Notes under the pieces: model-generated | What the model was told of the DNA's origin: nothing | Database searches by the model: none | Seen by the model: only the letters and a program-made list of their open reading frames with translations | Shown here: piece after piece, positions 36,151 through 45,458 of the stretch | Position numbering within the stretch: position 1 is the first letter of the stretch | How the letters are laid out: each line of letters begins with the position of its first letter | Assembly (NCBI RefSeq): GCF_001696605.3 | Contig: NZ_CP031716.1 | Span: forward strand, 2,852,001 to 2,916,000 | Length of the DNA stretch: 64,000 nt | DNA from: Acinetobacter wuhouensis | GTDB taxonomy: Bacteria > Pseudomonadota > Gammaproteobacteria > Pseudomonadales > Moraxellaceae | Direction of reading: 5' to 3' | Made by a program: the position numbers and the translations under genes

Positions 36151-36311
36151 AAAATAAAAGACCCCCACAATGGATAATGCCACTCAATTAAGGTTTTTTG
36201 GATCCACCCCAACCCTCCTTTTTCAAAGAGGGGTTAGGGGAGATTTTAGGAATCTATCCAATAATTTTTCTTAACTGATCAGCATTATTGACATCGGAGG
36301 TCTTTTATTTT
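36151..36311. mobile_element. MITE-like element with long imperfect terminal inverted repeats inside a terminator
   Basis: The outer 42 bases on each side are inverted copies with about 31 matches (AAAATAAAAGACC and TAATGC...TCA...TTAAG on the left, mirrored at 36270-36311). In the centre, CCCCAACCCTC pairs with GAGGGGTTAGGGG (36207-36240). The element lies between convergent genes. Its outer ends resemble a bidirectional terminator stem (AAAAGACC/GGTCTTTT), so a small element may have inserted in the terminator loop. There is no coding capacity. Confidence 0.6.
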
Positions 36312-36327
36312 CAACTACGAGAATGAA

Positions 36328-36849
36328 TTAACTATGCGATGTCTTTTTATAAATACTGCATGATGGATGATGATTTTCTTGTAAACGTGCCACTTTACGG
36401 TGTTCTGCCGCTTCATAACGACAACGTTTCCAATCATTATCCAAGTTCAAAGGTGGTACTTGTTGCGGTTTACCATTTTCATCAACCGCAACCATCGTGA
36501 AATAACAACTATTGGTATGACGCACTGTACGTTTACGAATATTTTGCGCTTCTACACGAATCCCAATTTCCATAGAAGTACGACCAACATGGTTGACACT
36601 TGCAAGGAAACTCACCATTTCACCGACATGAATTGGCTCTTTAAAATTCACTTTATCTACTGAAAGTGTGACGACATAACTACCAGAGTAGCGACTTGCA
36701 CATGCATAAGCGACTTGGTCAAGAAGCTTGAGGATGGTTCCACCATGTACATTACCTGAAAAGTTTGCCATATCTGGTGTCATGAGTACGGACATGGTTA
36801 ATTCTGTTTGGTCATCTGTAGCTGGGATCATTTGATCTAATGGAGACAT
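36328..36849 (-). CDS. Acyl-CoA thioesterase (hotdog fold, YciA/Acot type)
   Basis: A 173-residue cytoplasmic enzyme that cleaves acyl-CoA to acid and CoA. The hotdog signature 'VHGGTILKLLDQVAYACASRYSG' holds the catalytic Asp, followed by 'VDKVNFKEPIHVGEMVSFLASVNHVGRTSMEIGI'. The length and the C-terminal 'PLNLDNDWKRCRYEAAEHRK' fit YciA-type broad-range thioesterases. It is monocistronic and convergent with a lipoprotein gene. Confidence 0.9.
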   Translation of the reverse strand: MSPLDQMIPATDDQTELTMSVLMTPDMANFSGNVHGGTILKLLDQVAYACASRYSGSYVVTLSVDKVNFKEPIHVGEMVSFLASVNHVGRTSMEIGIRVEAQNIRKRTVRHTNSCYFTMVAVDENGKPQQVPPLNLDNDWKRCRYEAAEHRKVARLQENHHPSCSIYKKTSHS

Positions 36850-36996
36850 CGTATGCTAGACTCTATTTTAGGCAGGAGATATATGCCTATTATTATATAT
36901 CTTTTGAATTAAAAAACATGCTTAATTCGGCAATTGCTCATTATCTCAATTTATGATTGTAAACATGATCATTTATTTGAAATATATTCTAGTGTT

Positions 36997-37179
36997 TTAT
37001 TGACTATTCTCTACTTTTTGAAGCATTTCAGCTGCAATATTGTCATATTGAAGTACTTGTTGATCAGACAAATGATATTGGATTTCATAGGAATGATCAT
37101 GATTTACTTTAGAAATTTCAAAAACCACTTCAGGCTGAATTGCAATTTTAACTTTGTCACCAACAATAAATTTATTCAT
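36997..37179 (-). CDS. Small KOW/SH3-like protein
   Basis: A 60-residue protein with 'FIVGDKVKIAIQPEVVFEISKVNHDHSYEIQY', the beta-barrel pattern of short KOW/SH3-like domains. A weak purine-rich ribosome site (GAGATAAAAG) precedes the ATG. The plus-strand frame that covers the same bases lacks any family pattern. The function is unknown. Confidence 0.6.
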   Translation of the reverse strand: MNKFIVGDKVKIAIQPEVVFEISKVNHDHSYEIQYHLSDQQVLQYDNIAAEMLQKVENSQ

Positions 37180-37383
37180 CTTTTATCTCATTATGCGATT
37201 TTAATGATCAACTTCTTTAATCATTTTATCGCACTTAATAGGGTAAAATTATAATAAATTTAAACTCATTGGTAAATTTAAAAATTTGAAAAAACAGAAT
37301 TTATCCACAGAATGAAATTTTATACTCCAAAAAAAACCTGATCAATAATTTTGCTCAACCTAAGAAGATTAAAAGTAAGAGCG

Positions 37384-38373
37384 TTAATTTTGGACTTGCA
37401 AATGCTCCTGATTTTGTTCAGATTTTAACTTGGTCGCAATTACAACATCTAAATCATGCATCCGCTGATTTGCGGCATCAATACCTGCTTGCATGGTATC
37501 TAGCCGTCCTTTGACATCAAAAATATGGGCTTTTTCACGTAAATCAGGTTGAATCACAATATCCGCATTTTTAAGTTCTTCAGCAGCTAAACGATTCTGC
37601 ATGATATTGATATTTTGGTTAAACAAGCCCCAGACATTGGTTGTTTCTGTATTAACTGGTTGCGCCAATATATCTACCGCTATCACAATATCTGCACCCA
37701 GTTGTTTTGCAATATCCACAGGAACAGGACTCACCAAACCACCATCCACATATTCCTTACCTTGAATTTTAGTTGGGATAAACATACTTGGAATTGAAAC
37801 TGAAGCACGTACAGCTTGCCCTGTATTGCCATAGTTAAAAATAGTTTTTTCACCATTTTTAAGTTCTGTTGCAACCACATACATTGGGATTTTCATTTTC
37901 TCTAAAGGGGTTTGATTGATCTGTTTGTTGACATAATCTTCAACTTTTTGACCATCAAAAAATCCCTTCATCCCAATTTTAAAATCACGTACATCGCCTA
38001 CTTTCATATCTAATGCAATTTGACGTAACTGCTCCGCAGATTTACCACTTGCATAAATTGAACCGACAATACTCCCCGCACTGGTTCCAACAATAAAGTC
38101 TGGTTTAACACCATGTTGTTCCAATACTTCAATTACACCAATATGAGCATAACCACGTGCACCGCCACTGCCCAAGACCAAGGCAATGACTGGTTTCTTC
38201 TTCACTGTTTGTTTGAAATGATAAAAACTCTTATCTAACTTTGATGTGGCTTCCGAAACTTGTTGTGATTGCAACATTTTCACCTGTTCATTTTTAACAG
38301 GTGTAACACTACAAGCCACTAAAGGCAAAGCACAACAAATAGAAATTAAAGTCTTATTGAACAATAGCATATA
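37384..38373 (-). CDS. Patatin-like phospholipase lipoprotein, RssA-like
   Basis: A 329-residue lipid acyl hydrolase. It has the glycine-rich 'GSGGARGYAHIGVIEVL' (oxyanion), 'GTSAGSIVGS' (the GxSxG nucleophile Ser) and 'YVDGGLVSPVP' (the catalytic Asp in DGG). An N-terminal signal with lipobox LVAC (Cys at about residue 21) shows that it is a lipoprotein, unlike cytoplasmic RssA. The ATG at 38373 has CGAGAG just ahead; the TTG at 38397 is unlikely. It is divergent from chrA with about 110 bases between. Confidence 0.88.
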   Translation of the reverse strand, partial: YMLLFNKTLISICCALPLVACSVTPVKNEQVKMLQSQQVSEATSKLDKSFYHFKQTVKKKPVIALVLGSGGARGYAHIGVIEVLEQHGVKPDFIVGTSAGSIVGSIYASGKSAEQLRQIALDMKVGDVRDFKIGMKGFFDGQKVEDYVNKQINQTPLEKMKIPMYVVATELKNGEKTIFNYGNTGQAVRASVSIPSMFIPTKIQGKEYVDGGLVSPVPVDIAKQLGADIVIAVDILAQPVNTETTNVWGLFNQNINIMQNRLAAEELKNADIVIQPDLREKAHIFDVKGRLDTMQAGIDAANQRMHDLDVVIATKLKSEQNQEHLQVQN

Positions 38374-38484
38374 CTCTCGTATTGAAATAATAATCAATGC
38401 TCTATTTATCTAAACATAATTTATGAAAATTTGCTGTTGTATTTATTTAAACTGTCATCTTTTTCCCATACATTAAAAGACGTT

Positions 38485-39714
38485 ATGGTCAAAAATAATG
38501 CTTTATTTATGCCTAGATTATTTGAAATATTTTGGATTTTTTTAAAACTAGGCTTTACCAGCTTTGGTGGCCCTGCTGCACATTTAGTATTTTTTAAACA
38601 GACTTTTGTAGAGCAAAAAAACTGGCTAAATGAACAGCAATATGCTCAGTTACTTGCACTCACCCAACTCCTCCCTGGCCCAAGTAGTAGCCAAATGGGG
38701 ATGGCGATTGGTTTCTTAAAACAAAACTATAGTGGTGCAATTGTTGCATGGATTGGTTTTACGCTTCCCTCAGTACTTTTAATGGCTTGCTGTGCTATGA
38801 TCGTGCAACAACATGCTCAATTTTTCGATTCTGCGTTGTTTTCTACCCTCCAATCTATTCTTTTAGCCATCATCATTTTTGCTTTTTGGCAAATGTTTAA
38901 GAGTTACTGTAAAACTAAATTTCAATTTACATTAATGTGTTTGAGTACTGTCATTTTAATACTAATTACTAATGCATGGATTCAGTTTGCACTCATTTTC
39001 ACAACGGGTATCTTTTCATTATTCATCACACACCATCAAAAAAATCATCAGAAAATTCATCCCAAAATTGAGCAAAAACAGAATGCTTCACTATTTGAAT
39101 TTTCTTACTCAAACAGCTATATCTGGTTAATCATTTTTCTCATACTATTTTTTGCCTTGTGGCTCGGGCAATTATTCACAAGTTCTATACTTTTACAATC
39201 AAGCTTTGACTTTTATAAAACAGGTTCATTGGTCTTTGGTGGGGGACATGTTGTACTGCCAATGTTACAGCAAGACTTTGTGAATACAGGATTAATTAAC
39301 CATAAAAATTTTGAATTGGGTTATATGCTTGCACAGTTTATGCCTGGACCTTTATTTACATTTACGAGTTATCTTGGTGCATTTTTACCACTCACAGATT
39401 CAACAATACTCAATATTGGCATTGCGACTATCGCTATTTTTATCCCCTCCTTTTTCTTTATTTTTGCTGCTTTACCTTATTGGTCTAAGTTATTGGAAAA
39501 TATCTATATCCAAAATATGGTGACCTATATCAATGCCGTGGTCGTAGGATTTATCTTATCAATCATTGTTCCCATGGCTGAAAAATCACTCATTAACATC
39601 CAAAATATTCTTTATACTTTTCTAATGTTACTTAGCTTAAAATTAAAAATATCAGTCTTTATCAGTGTTCCAGCTATTTTATTGATTCATTATTTATCCA
39701 TATTTATTGCATAA
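38485..39714 (+). CDS. chrA: Chromate transporter ChrA family protein
   Basis: The 409-residue protein has two homologous membrane halves. 'FGGPAAHLVFFKQTFVEQKNWLNEQQYAQLLALTQLLPGPSSSQ' in the N-terminal half and 'FGGGHVVLPMLQQDF...LAQFMPGPLFTF' in the C-terminal half are the CHR repeats. The protein would export chromate, or perhaps sulfate-like anions. The ATG at 38485 is more likely than an upstream TTG. A bidirectional terminator follows directly. Confidence 0.9.
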   Translation: MVKNNALFMPRLFEIFWIFLKLGFTSFGGPAAHLVFFKQTFVEQKNWLNEQQYAQLLALTQLLPGPSSSQMGMAIGFLKQNYSGAIVAWIGFTLPSVLLMACCAMIVQQHAQFFDSALFSTLQSILLAIIIFAFWQMFKSYCKTKFQFTLMCLSTVILILITNAWIQFALIFTTGIFSLFITHHQKNHQKIHPKIEQKQNASLFEFSYSNSYIWLIIFLILFFALWLGQLFTSSILLQSSFDFYKTGSLVFGGGHVVLPMLQQDFVNTGLINHKNFELGYMLAQFMPGPLFTFTSYLGAFLPLTDSTILNIGIATIAIFIPSFFFIFAALPYWSKLLENIYIQNMVTYINAVVVGFILSIIVPMAEKSLINIQNILYTFLMLLSLKLKISVFISVPAILLIHYLSIFIA

Positions 39715-39716
39715 AA

Positions 39717-39738
39717 AAGCCAGTGAGATCACTGGCTT
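39717..39738. terminator. Bidirectional terminator between chrA and gltS
   Basis: AAGCCAGTG and CACTGGCTT make a perfect nine-base stem with a four-base loop. An A run precedes it, giving a U run on the minus strand for the convergent gltS transcript, so it can serve both genes. Confidence 0.8.
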
Positions 39739-39758
39739 GATGTATAGCTTTATCTAAC

Positions 39759-40994
39759 TTAAACCACGAATTTCAAAATCAACTGAATAACTGTTGCGTT
39801 GATCAAATCGACGAAGAATGCACCACATAATGGAACGATCAAAAATGCTTTATGTGAAGGTCCATACATGTTGGTAATCGCTTGCATATTAGCAACCGCA
39901 GTAGGAGTCGCACCCATACCAAAACCACAGTGCCCTGCTGCCAATACAGCTGCATCGTAGTTTTTACCCATCACTCGGAATGTCACAAATGCTGCATATA
40001 ATGCCATTGTCAGTGTTTGCGCTGTAAGAATCACGACCAGTGGTCCTGCAAGATCAGCCAACTGCCAAAGTTTCAATGATAATAATGCCATCGCTAAATA
40101 AAGTGATAGTGCCGCATTACCAAATACATCAATCGCGCGATCAAAAATTTTAACGCGCAATAAGCCTTCTAAAATATTTCGAAGGATAACACCACCGCCA
40201 AGCGCCCACACAAATGTTGGGAGTTCAAACCATTGCCCTTTACTATAACCCGTCATAAATTCAGCAAAAGCCAAACATGCTGCAAATAGACCCAAGGTGG
40301 TAATCGCATTATCAGCAGTGATTAAACGAACTTTTTGTGGGTATTCGAAAGGAACATATTCGCCTAATTCAGAATCTGTATGCTGACTATTTGGATCAGC
40401 ATCTTTTTCTGTTTTAGGACCAGAAAGTTGGTAACGATTAATCAACAACTTCGCCAATGGCCCACCGATGATACCACCGATAATTAAGCCAAAGGTCGCA
40501 CTTGCCATACCCAATGCCAATGCACCTTGGATACCGTGTTGCGTCTCAAGGATTTCACCCCAAGCCCCTGCTGTACCATGACCACCAGTCAGTGTGATAG
40601 AACCTGCAATTAAACCAATTAGAGGATCTAAACCCAATACTGTTGCCAATCCCATCCCAACAAAATTTTGAACGACGATAAATGATGCAACACAGATCAA
40701 GAAGATGACTAAGCCGATCCCACCTTCTTTTAATTTGGCGAAATTCGCACTTAAACCGATTGAGGCAAAGAACACCAACATGAAACTGGTTTGTAACTCG
40801 CTGCTGGTGCTAATACTATAGCCCCACAAGTTATGTACCAAGAGAGAAATAATTGCCGCAACAAGACCACCTGCAACCGGTTCTGGGATATTATACTTAC
40901 GCAGAAAATCGATTTTATTGACAAGGAAGCGCCCTAATAACAATACAATGACGGCAGCAATCAATGTATAGAAGGCATTAAAAGTAAATTCCAT
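39759..40994 (-). CDS. gltS: Sodium/glutamate symporter GltS
   Basis: An inner-membrane protein that takes up glutamate with sodium. The 411 residues show 'KYNIPEPVAGGLVAA', 'GSITLTGGHGTAGAWG' (first re-entrant loop) and 'GHCGFGMGATPTAVANMQA' (second loop), all diagnostic for GltS. The length is normal. It ends at a shared terminator with chrA. Nearly 500 non-coding bases separate it from the upstream porin gene, so it has its own promoter. Confidence 0.95.
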   Translation of the reverse strand: MEFTFNAFYTLIAAVIVLLLGRFLVNKIDFLRKYNIPEPVAGGLVAAIISLLVHNLWGYSISTSSELQTSFMLVFFASIGLSANFAKLKEGGIGLVIFLICVASFIVVQNFVGMGLATVLGLDPLIGLIAGSITLTGGHGTAGAWGEILETQHGIQGALALGMASATFGLIIGGIIGGPLAKLLINRYQLSGPKTEKDADPNSQHTDSELGEYVPFEYPQKVRLITADNAITTLGLFAACLAFAEFMTGYSKGQWFELPTFVWALGGGVILRNILEGLLRVKIFDRAIDVFGNAALSLYLAMALLSLKLWQLADLAGPLVVILTAQTLTMALYAAFVTFRVMGKNYDAAVLAAGHCGFGMGATPTAVANMQAITNMYGPSHKAFLIVPLCGAFFVDLINATVIQLILKFVV

Positions 40995-41438
40995 ATTAAT
41001 TATCCATTCTTCAGTTATATTTTTTGCTGTAAAGTAATCCTATTTATCTTACTCAAGATTACAGCCTTATACAGCTACGGTTACCAAATCACTGGATAGA
41101 CACAACAAAAAATAAAAAAGGTAGACTTTCAAGTTTGAAAATCAAAAGATTTTTAGAAAATGAGACTAAAGATAGGCAGAATTACAATGCTGTAAAAACT
41201 CAATATTGAAAATAATCATAATGTTACTCCTACTCTTAATGAAAGATCATTTCATCAAAAAATGAGAAATAAAGTTTCAAAAATTGATAATTTTCAAAAC
41301 TGGGAAAACATGCAAGTGAACTATCAAATAGTATCAACATGAAAAAAGTGCGTCAATTATGCATTTTTTTTGACAAATGTCTAAACTTTTACGCATTTTA
41401 TAATATCTCAATTTATTTTATGGATGTTTTCAAAATAA
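40995..41438. other. Non-coding region upstream of gltS
   Basis: About 440 AT-rich bases contain the gltS promoter. No gene, repeat or strong palindrome was recognised. Confidence 0.5.
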
Positions 41439-41439
41439 A

Positions 41440-41464
41440 AAACCGAGGAATCAATCCTCGGTTT
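41440..41464 (-). terminator. Terminator of the porin gene
   Basis: AAACCGAGGA and TCCTCGGTTT form a ten-base stem; the minus strand then runs into TTTTTATTTT. It lies 25 bases after the porin stop codon. Confidence 0.88.
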
Positions 41465-41488
41465 CTTTAAATCGTATATATTTCTAAA

Positions 41489-42730
41489 TTAGAAATTATA
41501 TTTCGCCATCAAACCAACACGGTTATCTTTGAATGAATCACCTTTGAAAGTTTCACGCTTACCATTCACATATTCGATACCAAGATCAATTGGTTTAGCT
41601 GGTGAATAAATCACGTTTAGCCAAGCCTGTTGAACTTTTTCGTTTGCACTTTGGTTCGCTTTAGCAAAATCAGTACCATTATCAGCAAATAATGCACCAT
41701 ATGCTAAAGTCGAACGTAGATTTGGTAAGATTTTATAAGTTCCACCCACTTGAACCGCTGTGAATTCATTTTGCTCAATATCACCATTTACAACTGAGTA
41801 TGCACTATTACTACCGTATAGGTAGTTATTGTTACCCACAACATAAGATGCATCAGCAAAAAGTTTTAATGGATCTGAAACTTTGAAATCAGTACCTAGA
41901 CCAATACCCCAACCAGTTTTATCCTTACCAACGCTGTCATCTTTATAGTTTTCAACTAGGACACGTGCTGAAGCATTACCATTTCCACCAGCATATGATT
42001 GTGTAACTTTACCAGTTAACACAGGAAGGCTATATTTGATCGTTGTACCTGTAACGCCTGTACTATTTCCTTCTTCAGCTGCAACCAAAAGTTTTGTCGT
42101 TGGTGCTAAAGTATATGAATAACGCACTTGAGGGATACGTGTTGTACCACCACCCACGTTCGTTGCAAAATCAATCATTTCAGGCGCATGGCTAGATAAG
42201 AAGTTTGAAGTCGTTTGACCAAATAACCAACTGTTATAAGTTAAATATGCATGACGAATACGAAGATTTTCATTTGCACCATTACCTGCAAAATCAACTT
42301 CAACTTTACCGCCCACTTTTGCATCGCCAGCAGGTGTATTAAAATCTAAACCGATACGTGTTGTTTTGGCAGTAGCGCGAAGTTTATCTTTCGTTTTACC
42401 ATCTGTGCTATTTACTTTGTTGAAATCATCATCTGCACCTTCAATGATGTAGTTTGCATCACCACGTACAAAACCGTAAATGTTAATGTCAGCGCCAGAT
42501 TTTGATTTTAAACCCGCTGAACCTGTTGCAGGAGAAGAATCAACTTTAGACTCTACAAGGCGAACTTGTTGTTGCTGTTGTTGAAGAAGTGCTTTGAGCT
42601 CTTGAACTTCGTTACGAAGTTGTTGAATTTCTGAATTGTCAGCTGCTTGTGCAGTATTTACCATTAGCGCAGTTACTGTCAGGGCTAAGCTCTTAATGAT
42701 AAATGACTTACGTTGTGTAAATAGACCCAT
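41489..42730 (-). CDS. DcaP-like outer-membrane porin
   Basis: A 413-residue outer-membrane channel. From the ATG at 42730, with GAGGAAT as ribosome site, a signal peptide ends in 'NTAQA-AD'. A coiled-coil segment, 'LRNEVQELKALLQQQQQQV', follows and is typical of DcaP trimers. Then comes a beta-barrel pattern that begins 'DINIYGFVRGDANY' and ends in 'NRVGLMAKYNF', with the terminal Phe needed by the BAM complex. DcaP imports dicarboxylates and small anionic compounds. It is monocistronic with its own terminator. Confidence 0.9.
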   Translation of the reverse strand: MGLFTQRKSFIIKSLALTVTALMVNTAQAADNSEIQQLRNEVQELKALLQQQQQQVRLVESKVDSSPATGSAGLKSKSGADINIYGFVRGDANYIIEGADDDFNKVNSTDGKTKDKLRATAKTTRIGLDFNTPAGDAKVGGKVEVDFAGNGANENLRIRHAYLTYNSWLFGQTTSNFLSSHAPEMIDFATNVGGGTTRIPQVRYSYTLAPTTKLLVAAEEGNSTGVTGTTIKYSLPVLTGKVTQSYAGGNGNASARVLVENYKDDSVGKDKTGWGIGLGTDFKVSDPLKLFADASYVVGNNNYLYGSNSAYSVVNGDIEQNEFTAVQVGGTYKILPNLRSTLAYGALFADNGTDFAKANQSANEKVQQAWLNVIYSPAKPIDLGIEYVNGKRETFKGDSFKDNRVGLMAKYNF

Positions 42731-43142
42731 GAAATATTCCTCGTCTTTTAAAAAGTTGTGCATCCGTACAATTTTGACTTTTTAACCCCAATACTTTGCT
42801 AAAAAATCGTTTTTTGTTTTTGCAGTAAATTCATACTACATTGAAAAAACATTGCACTTTTATGCTTGCTATAAATTATGTAAAGCATTGAAACTAAGTT
42901 CAAACCCAAAAGTAACAATTTGTGTATAATTCTTACACAGTTGTAATCTAGCTTAACTTAACATCATTATTAAATCAGTTTTACCGAATAAGAATCAAAT
43001 ATCAATTCTTTTTTTAGATTAGTATTTCTATAATCATTATATAATCTAGGGTTTAGGGAATTCAGTTGAAAATGAATATTGCTACTCTAAGACTATCGTA
43101 TATAGTTATTTCGATAAAAAAACGCATCAATAAAGGACTTTT
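42731..43142. other. Divergent regulatory region between the porin and the nitroreductase gene
   Basis: About 410 AT-rich bases. TGTGTA (42921-42926) and TACACA (42934-42939) form an inverted repeat over a TATAAT-like core, suggesting an operator. No gene was recognised. Confidence 0.5.
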
Positions 43143-43847
43143 ATGAATTTAGAACATGTTCAAGCAGTAGATCAGGCAATTACAGGACGTCATTCAGTAC
43201 GTGCATTTTTGGATAAAGCTGTCGATACACAGACGATAAAAGATATTTTAAATGTTGCTTGTCGCGCGCCATCAGGTACAAATACACAGCCTTGGAAAGT
43301 TTATGTAGTCACTGATAGAAAACGCCAAGAGATGATTGATCGTGTCTGTGCAGCGCAGATCGAATTGTTTACCCAACCTGAACTTGCAGAAAAATATACA
43401 GAAACTTTTCCTTATTATCCTGAAACTTGGATTTCACCTTTTATTGACCGCCGTCGTGAAAATGGTTGGGGGCTTTATGGGCTACTTGGCATTCAAAAAG
43501 GTGAAAAAGAAAAAATGGCAACGCAACAATTGCGGAACTATCAATTGTTTGATGCGCCTGTCGCGCTGTATTTCACAGTCAATAAAGCCATGGGAATTGG
43601 TTCAAAAATGGACATTTCCATGATGATTCAAAACGTCATGGTTGCTGCCAAAGCACGTGGTTTAGATACTTGCCCTCAAGCCGCATGGAATCACTTCCAC
43701 AATATTGTTTTAGATGTATTAAATGCACCAGATGATGAAGAGTTGGTATGTGCTGTTGTTTTAGGTTATGCAGATCCAAATCATATTGTGAATACATTTA
43801 TCACACCACGTGAGCCTGCTGAAAACTTTACTGTTTTTTTAGATTAA
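43143..43847 (+). CDS. Nitroreductase family flavoenzyme
   Basis: A 234-residue FMN enzyme that reduces nitro groups or quinones with NAD(P)H. 'RHSVRAFLDKAVD' (residue 17) and 'CRAPSGTNTQPWKVYVVTD' bind FMN; 'CPQAAWNHFHNIV' and 'VCAVVLGYAD' are the late conserved parts. It is not part of an operon as far as can be seen. The reading frame is intact. The physiological substrate is unknown. Confidence 0.9.
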   Translation: MNLEHVQAVDQAITGRHSVRAFLDKAVDTQTIKDILNVACRAPSGTNTQPWKVYVVTDRKRQEMIDRVCAAQIELFTQPELAEKYTETFPYYPETWISPFIDRRRENGWGLYGLLGIQKGEKEKMATQQLRNYQLFDAPVALYFTVNKAMGIGSKMDISMMIQNVMVAAKARGLDTCPQAAWNHFHNIVLDVLNAPDDEELVCAVVLGYADPNHIVNTFITPREPAENFTVFLD

Positions 43848-43946
43848 ATCTGAAAACTTGATATGAAGCAGATTTGGTAGATGCTAGGTCTGCTTGAATA
43901 AGCTGAAAATGCATCAACATTTAATAAAAAATTAGACTGATAAAAT

Positions 43947-44434
43947 ATGAATAAGAATATACTGATTTTCCTTGGATTTTTCACATTGAGCGCTCATGCG
44001 AAAATAAATTCACCTTTCTTACAACTTCAAGCTGAAGTACAAAAAGCTATAGCAGATCCAACAGGCATTATTTCTCAAGGAAGCGATAAGCTCAGCAATA
44101 ATGAACATTTGCAGATGTGGATAAAAAAACTCCTGAAGATGATTTAAGCCCTTCTATTAAAGCCTTCATCATCTATGGTTATACACAGAAAGATCAGAAC
44201 CTTGAAATCACCAATTATATGAAAGGATACTCATACCTCGACTGCCAAAACAAAAAAACAGCGATGCGATCAGGGCTTGTTCTCGCAAAAAACGGCGAAG
44301 GAAAAGTAGATTATGAGAACTCAACCTTAGTCTGGAAAAGTAAAAATCTGACAGGACAAGCAGGAAAAGACTTTCTTAATTTTTATAACCAACTATGCCC
44401 TTCGGCATCATCAATTTCGCAAACAAACAATTAA
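43947..44434 (+). pseudogene. Exported protein gene broken by a frameshift
   Basis: The first frame (43947-44147) encodes a signal peptide (NILIFLGFFTLSAHA) and about 45 mature residues, then runs into the wrong frame and stops. The second frame (from about 44100 to 44434) continues 'FADVDKKTPEDDLSPSIKAF' and has two Cys (LDCQ and LCPS), as in small periplasmic proteins. Joining them needs one base change near the T run in 'AACATTTGCAG' at about 44102. Together they would give about 160 residues. The product is not a named family. A sequencing error is also possible. Confidence 0.6.
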
Positions 44435-44477
44435 ATAGTGGTGACTTGATCATTATGTAATCTTTTGTAAATTCACA

Positions 44478-44509
44478 TTGAAAAATATATTGTCTTTATG
44501 ACACTATAT
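44478..44509. promoter_or_regulatory. Palindrome over the prs-nadV promoter, possible NrtR operator
   Basis: TATATTGTC (44486-44494) and GACACTATA (44500-44508) form an inverted repeat around TTTAT; nine of ten arm positions match when the flanking bases are counted. A TTGAAA (44478) could be the -35 and the right arm covers the likely -10 region. It lies about 30 bases before prs. The binding protein is not shown; the nrtR-like gene at 48.4 kb is the obvious candidate. Confidence 0.5.
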
Positions 44510-44540
44510 ATGTATAGGCAGTTAACCACCATAGAGAGAT

Positions 44541-45431
44541 ATGAAAATGTCTATTCAAATCAAAGATACAAATAACAATATCATTCCTGTGCAATGCATG
44601 CAGTTTGCAGGCGGTGAACGCCATGTACAAGTTGATGCAGAAATTTTAAAAACACTGACAGACTGCGTGCATGTTCAAGCCAAAATCAGCAACAGTCAGG
44701 ATTTAATGGATTATCTTTTGCTTGAAAATGTATTGCTCAATCAAGGTTTAAGCATCGATTTGGAAATCCCCTACTTCCCTTATGCACGTCAGGATCGCAT
44801 CTGTGCAACAGGACAGGCTTTTTCCTTAGACATCATGACCAAGTTGCTGAATCTCAATGCTGAACAGTTTCCACAGCAACGCCGTTCAATCACCGTTTGG
44901 GATGCGCACAGTGTAGTAACTGAAAAATTACTGCATGAAAATACCCATTTTCTAAATATCGAAAATGTGCAATCGAGCGATATTATTTTACAAAGCAAGG
45001 CATTAACCGAAATTTTAAAGGCTGAAAATACGGTGTTGATCTGTCCTGATGCAGGGGCAAAAAATCGTACTCAACACATTGCAAATGTCATCAATGATTT
45101 AAGACAGCGTGAAATTGAGATTATTTATTGCGATAAAAAACGTAATCCTGAAACAGGGAAAATCATGAACTCACATGTCAATGCTACGGATTTAACAGGC
45201 AAAGTTGCGGTAATTACCGATGATATCTGTGATGGTGGTGCAACCTTTAAAGGCATTGCCGAAGAATTAAAAAAGCTGAATTGCGAACATGTGGTGCTCT
45301 ATGTCACGCACGGCATTTTCAGTAAAGGCTTTCAGGTTTTTGAAGGATTGGTTGATCAGATTTTTACTACGAATAGCATCAAGCAAACTGAACATGAAAA
45401 GCTGACTGTTATTAACTTTTCAACAAAATAA
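44541..45431 (+). CDS. prs: Ribose-phosphate pyrophosphokinase paired with NadV
   Basis: A 296-residue relative of PRPP synthase, which makes PRPP from ribose-5-phosphate and ATP. 'PYFPYARQDRICATGQAFSL' matches the ATP-binding part, 'VWDAHS' the Mg/His site and 'CPDAGAKNR' the ribose-phosphate loop. The PRPP loop reads 'VITDDICDGGATF' instead of the usual D-D-x-x-D-T-(A/G)-G-T, a mild deviation. It is shorter than housekeeping Prs (about 315) and sits 27 bases before nadV. This suggests a dedicated supplier of PRPP for nicotinamide salvage. ATG at 44547 (MSIQIK) has the better spacing to GAGAG and may be the true start. Confidence 0.88.
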   Translation: MKMSIQIKDTNNNIIPVQCMQFAGGERHVQVDAEILKTLTDCVHVQAKISNSQDLMDYLLLENVLLNQGLSIDLEIPYFPYARQDRICATGQAFSLDIMTKLLNLNAEQFPQQRRSITVWDAHSVVTEKLLHENTHFLNIENVQSSDIILQSKALTEILKAENTVLICPDAGAKNRTQHIANVINDLRQREIEIIYCDKKRNPETGKIMNSHVNATDLTGKVAVITDDICDGGATFKGIAEELKKLNCEHVVLYVTHGIFSKGFQVFEGLVDQIFTTNSIKQTEHEKLTVINFSTK

Positions 45432-45458
45432 TACAACGAATAATATTGGAGATATAAA

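Noticed and set aside
36934..37254. 106-codon plus-strand open frame
   Set aside because: It covers the minus-strand KOW/SH3-like gene, which has a sensible domain pattern; the plus frame is hydrophobic AT-rich noise.
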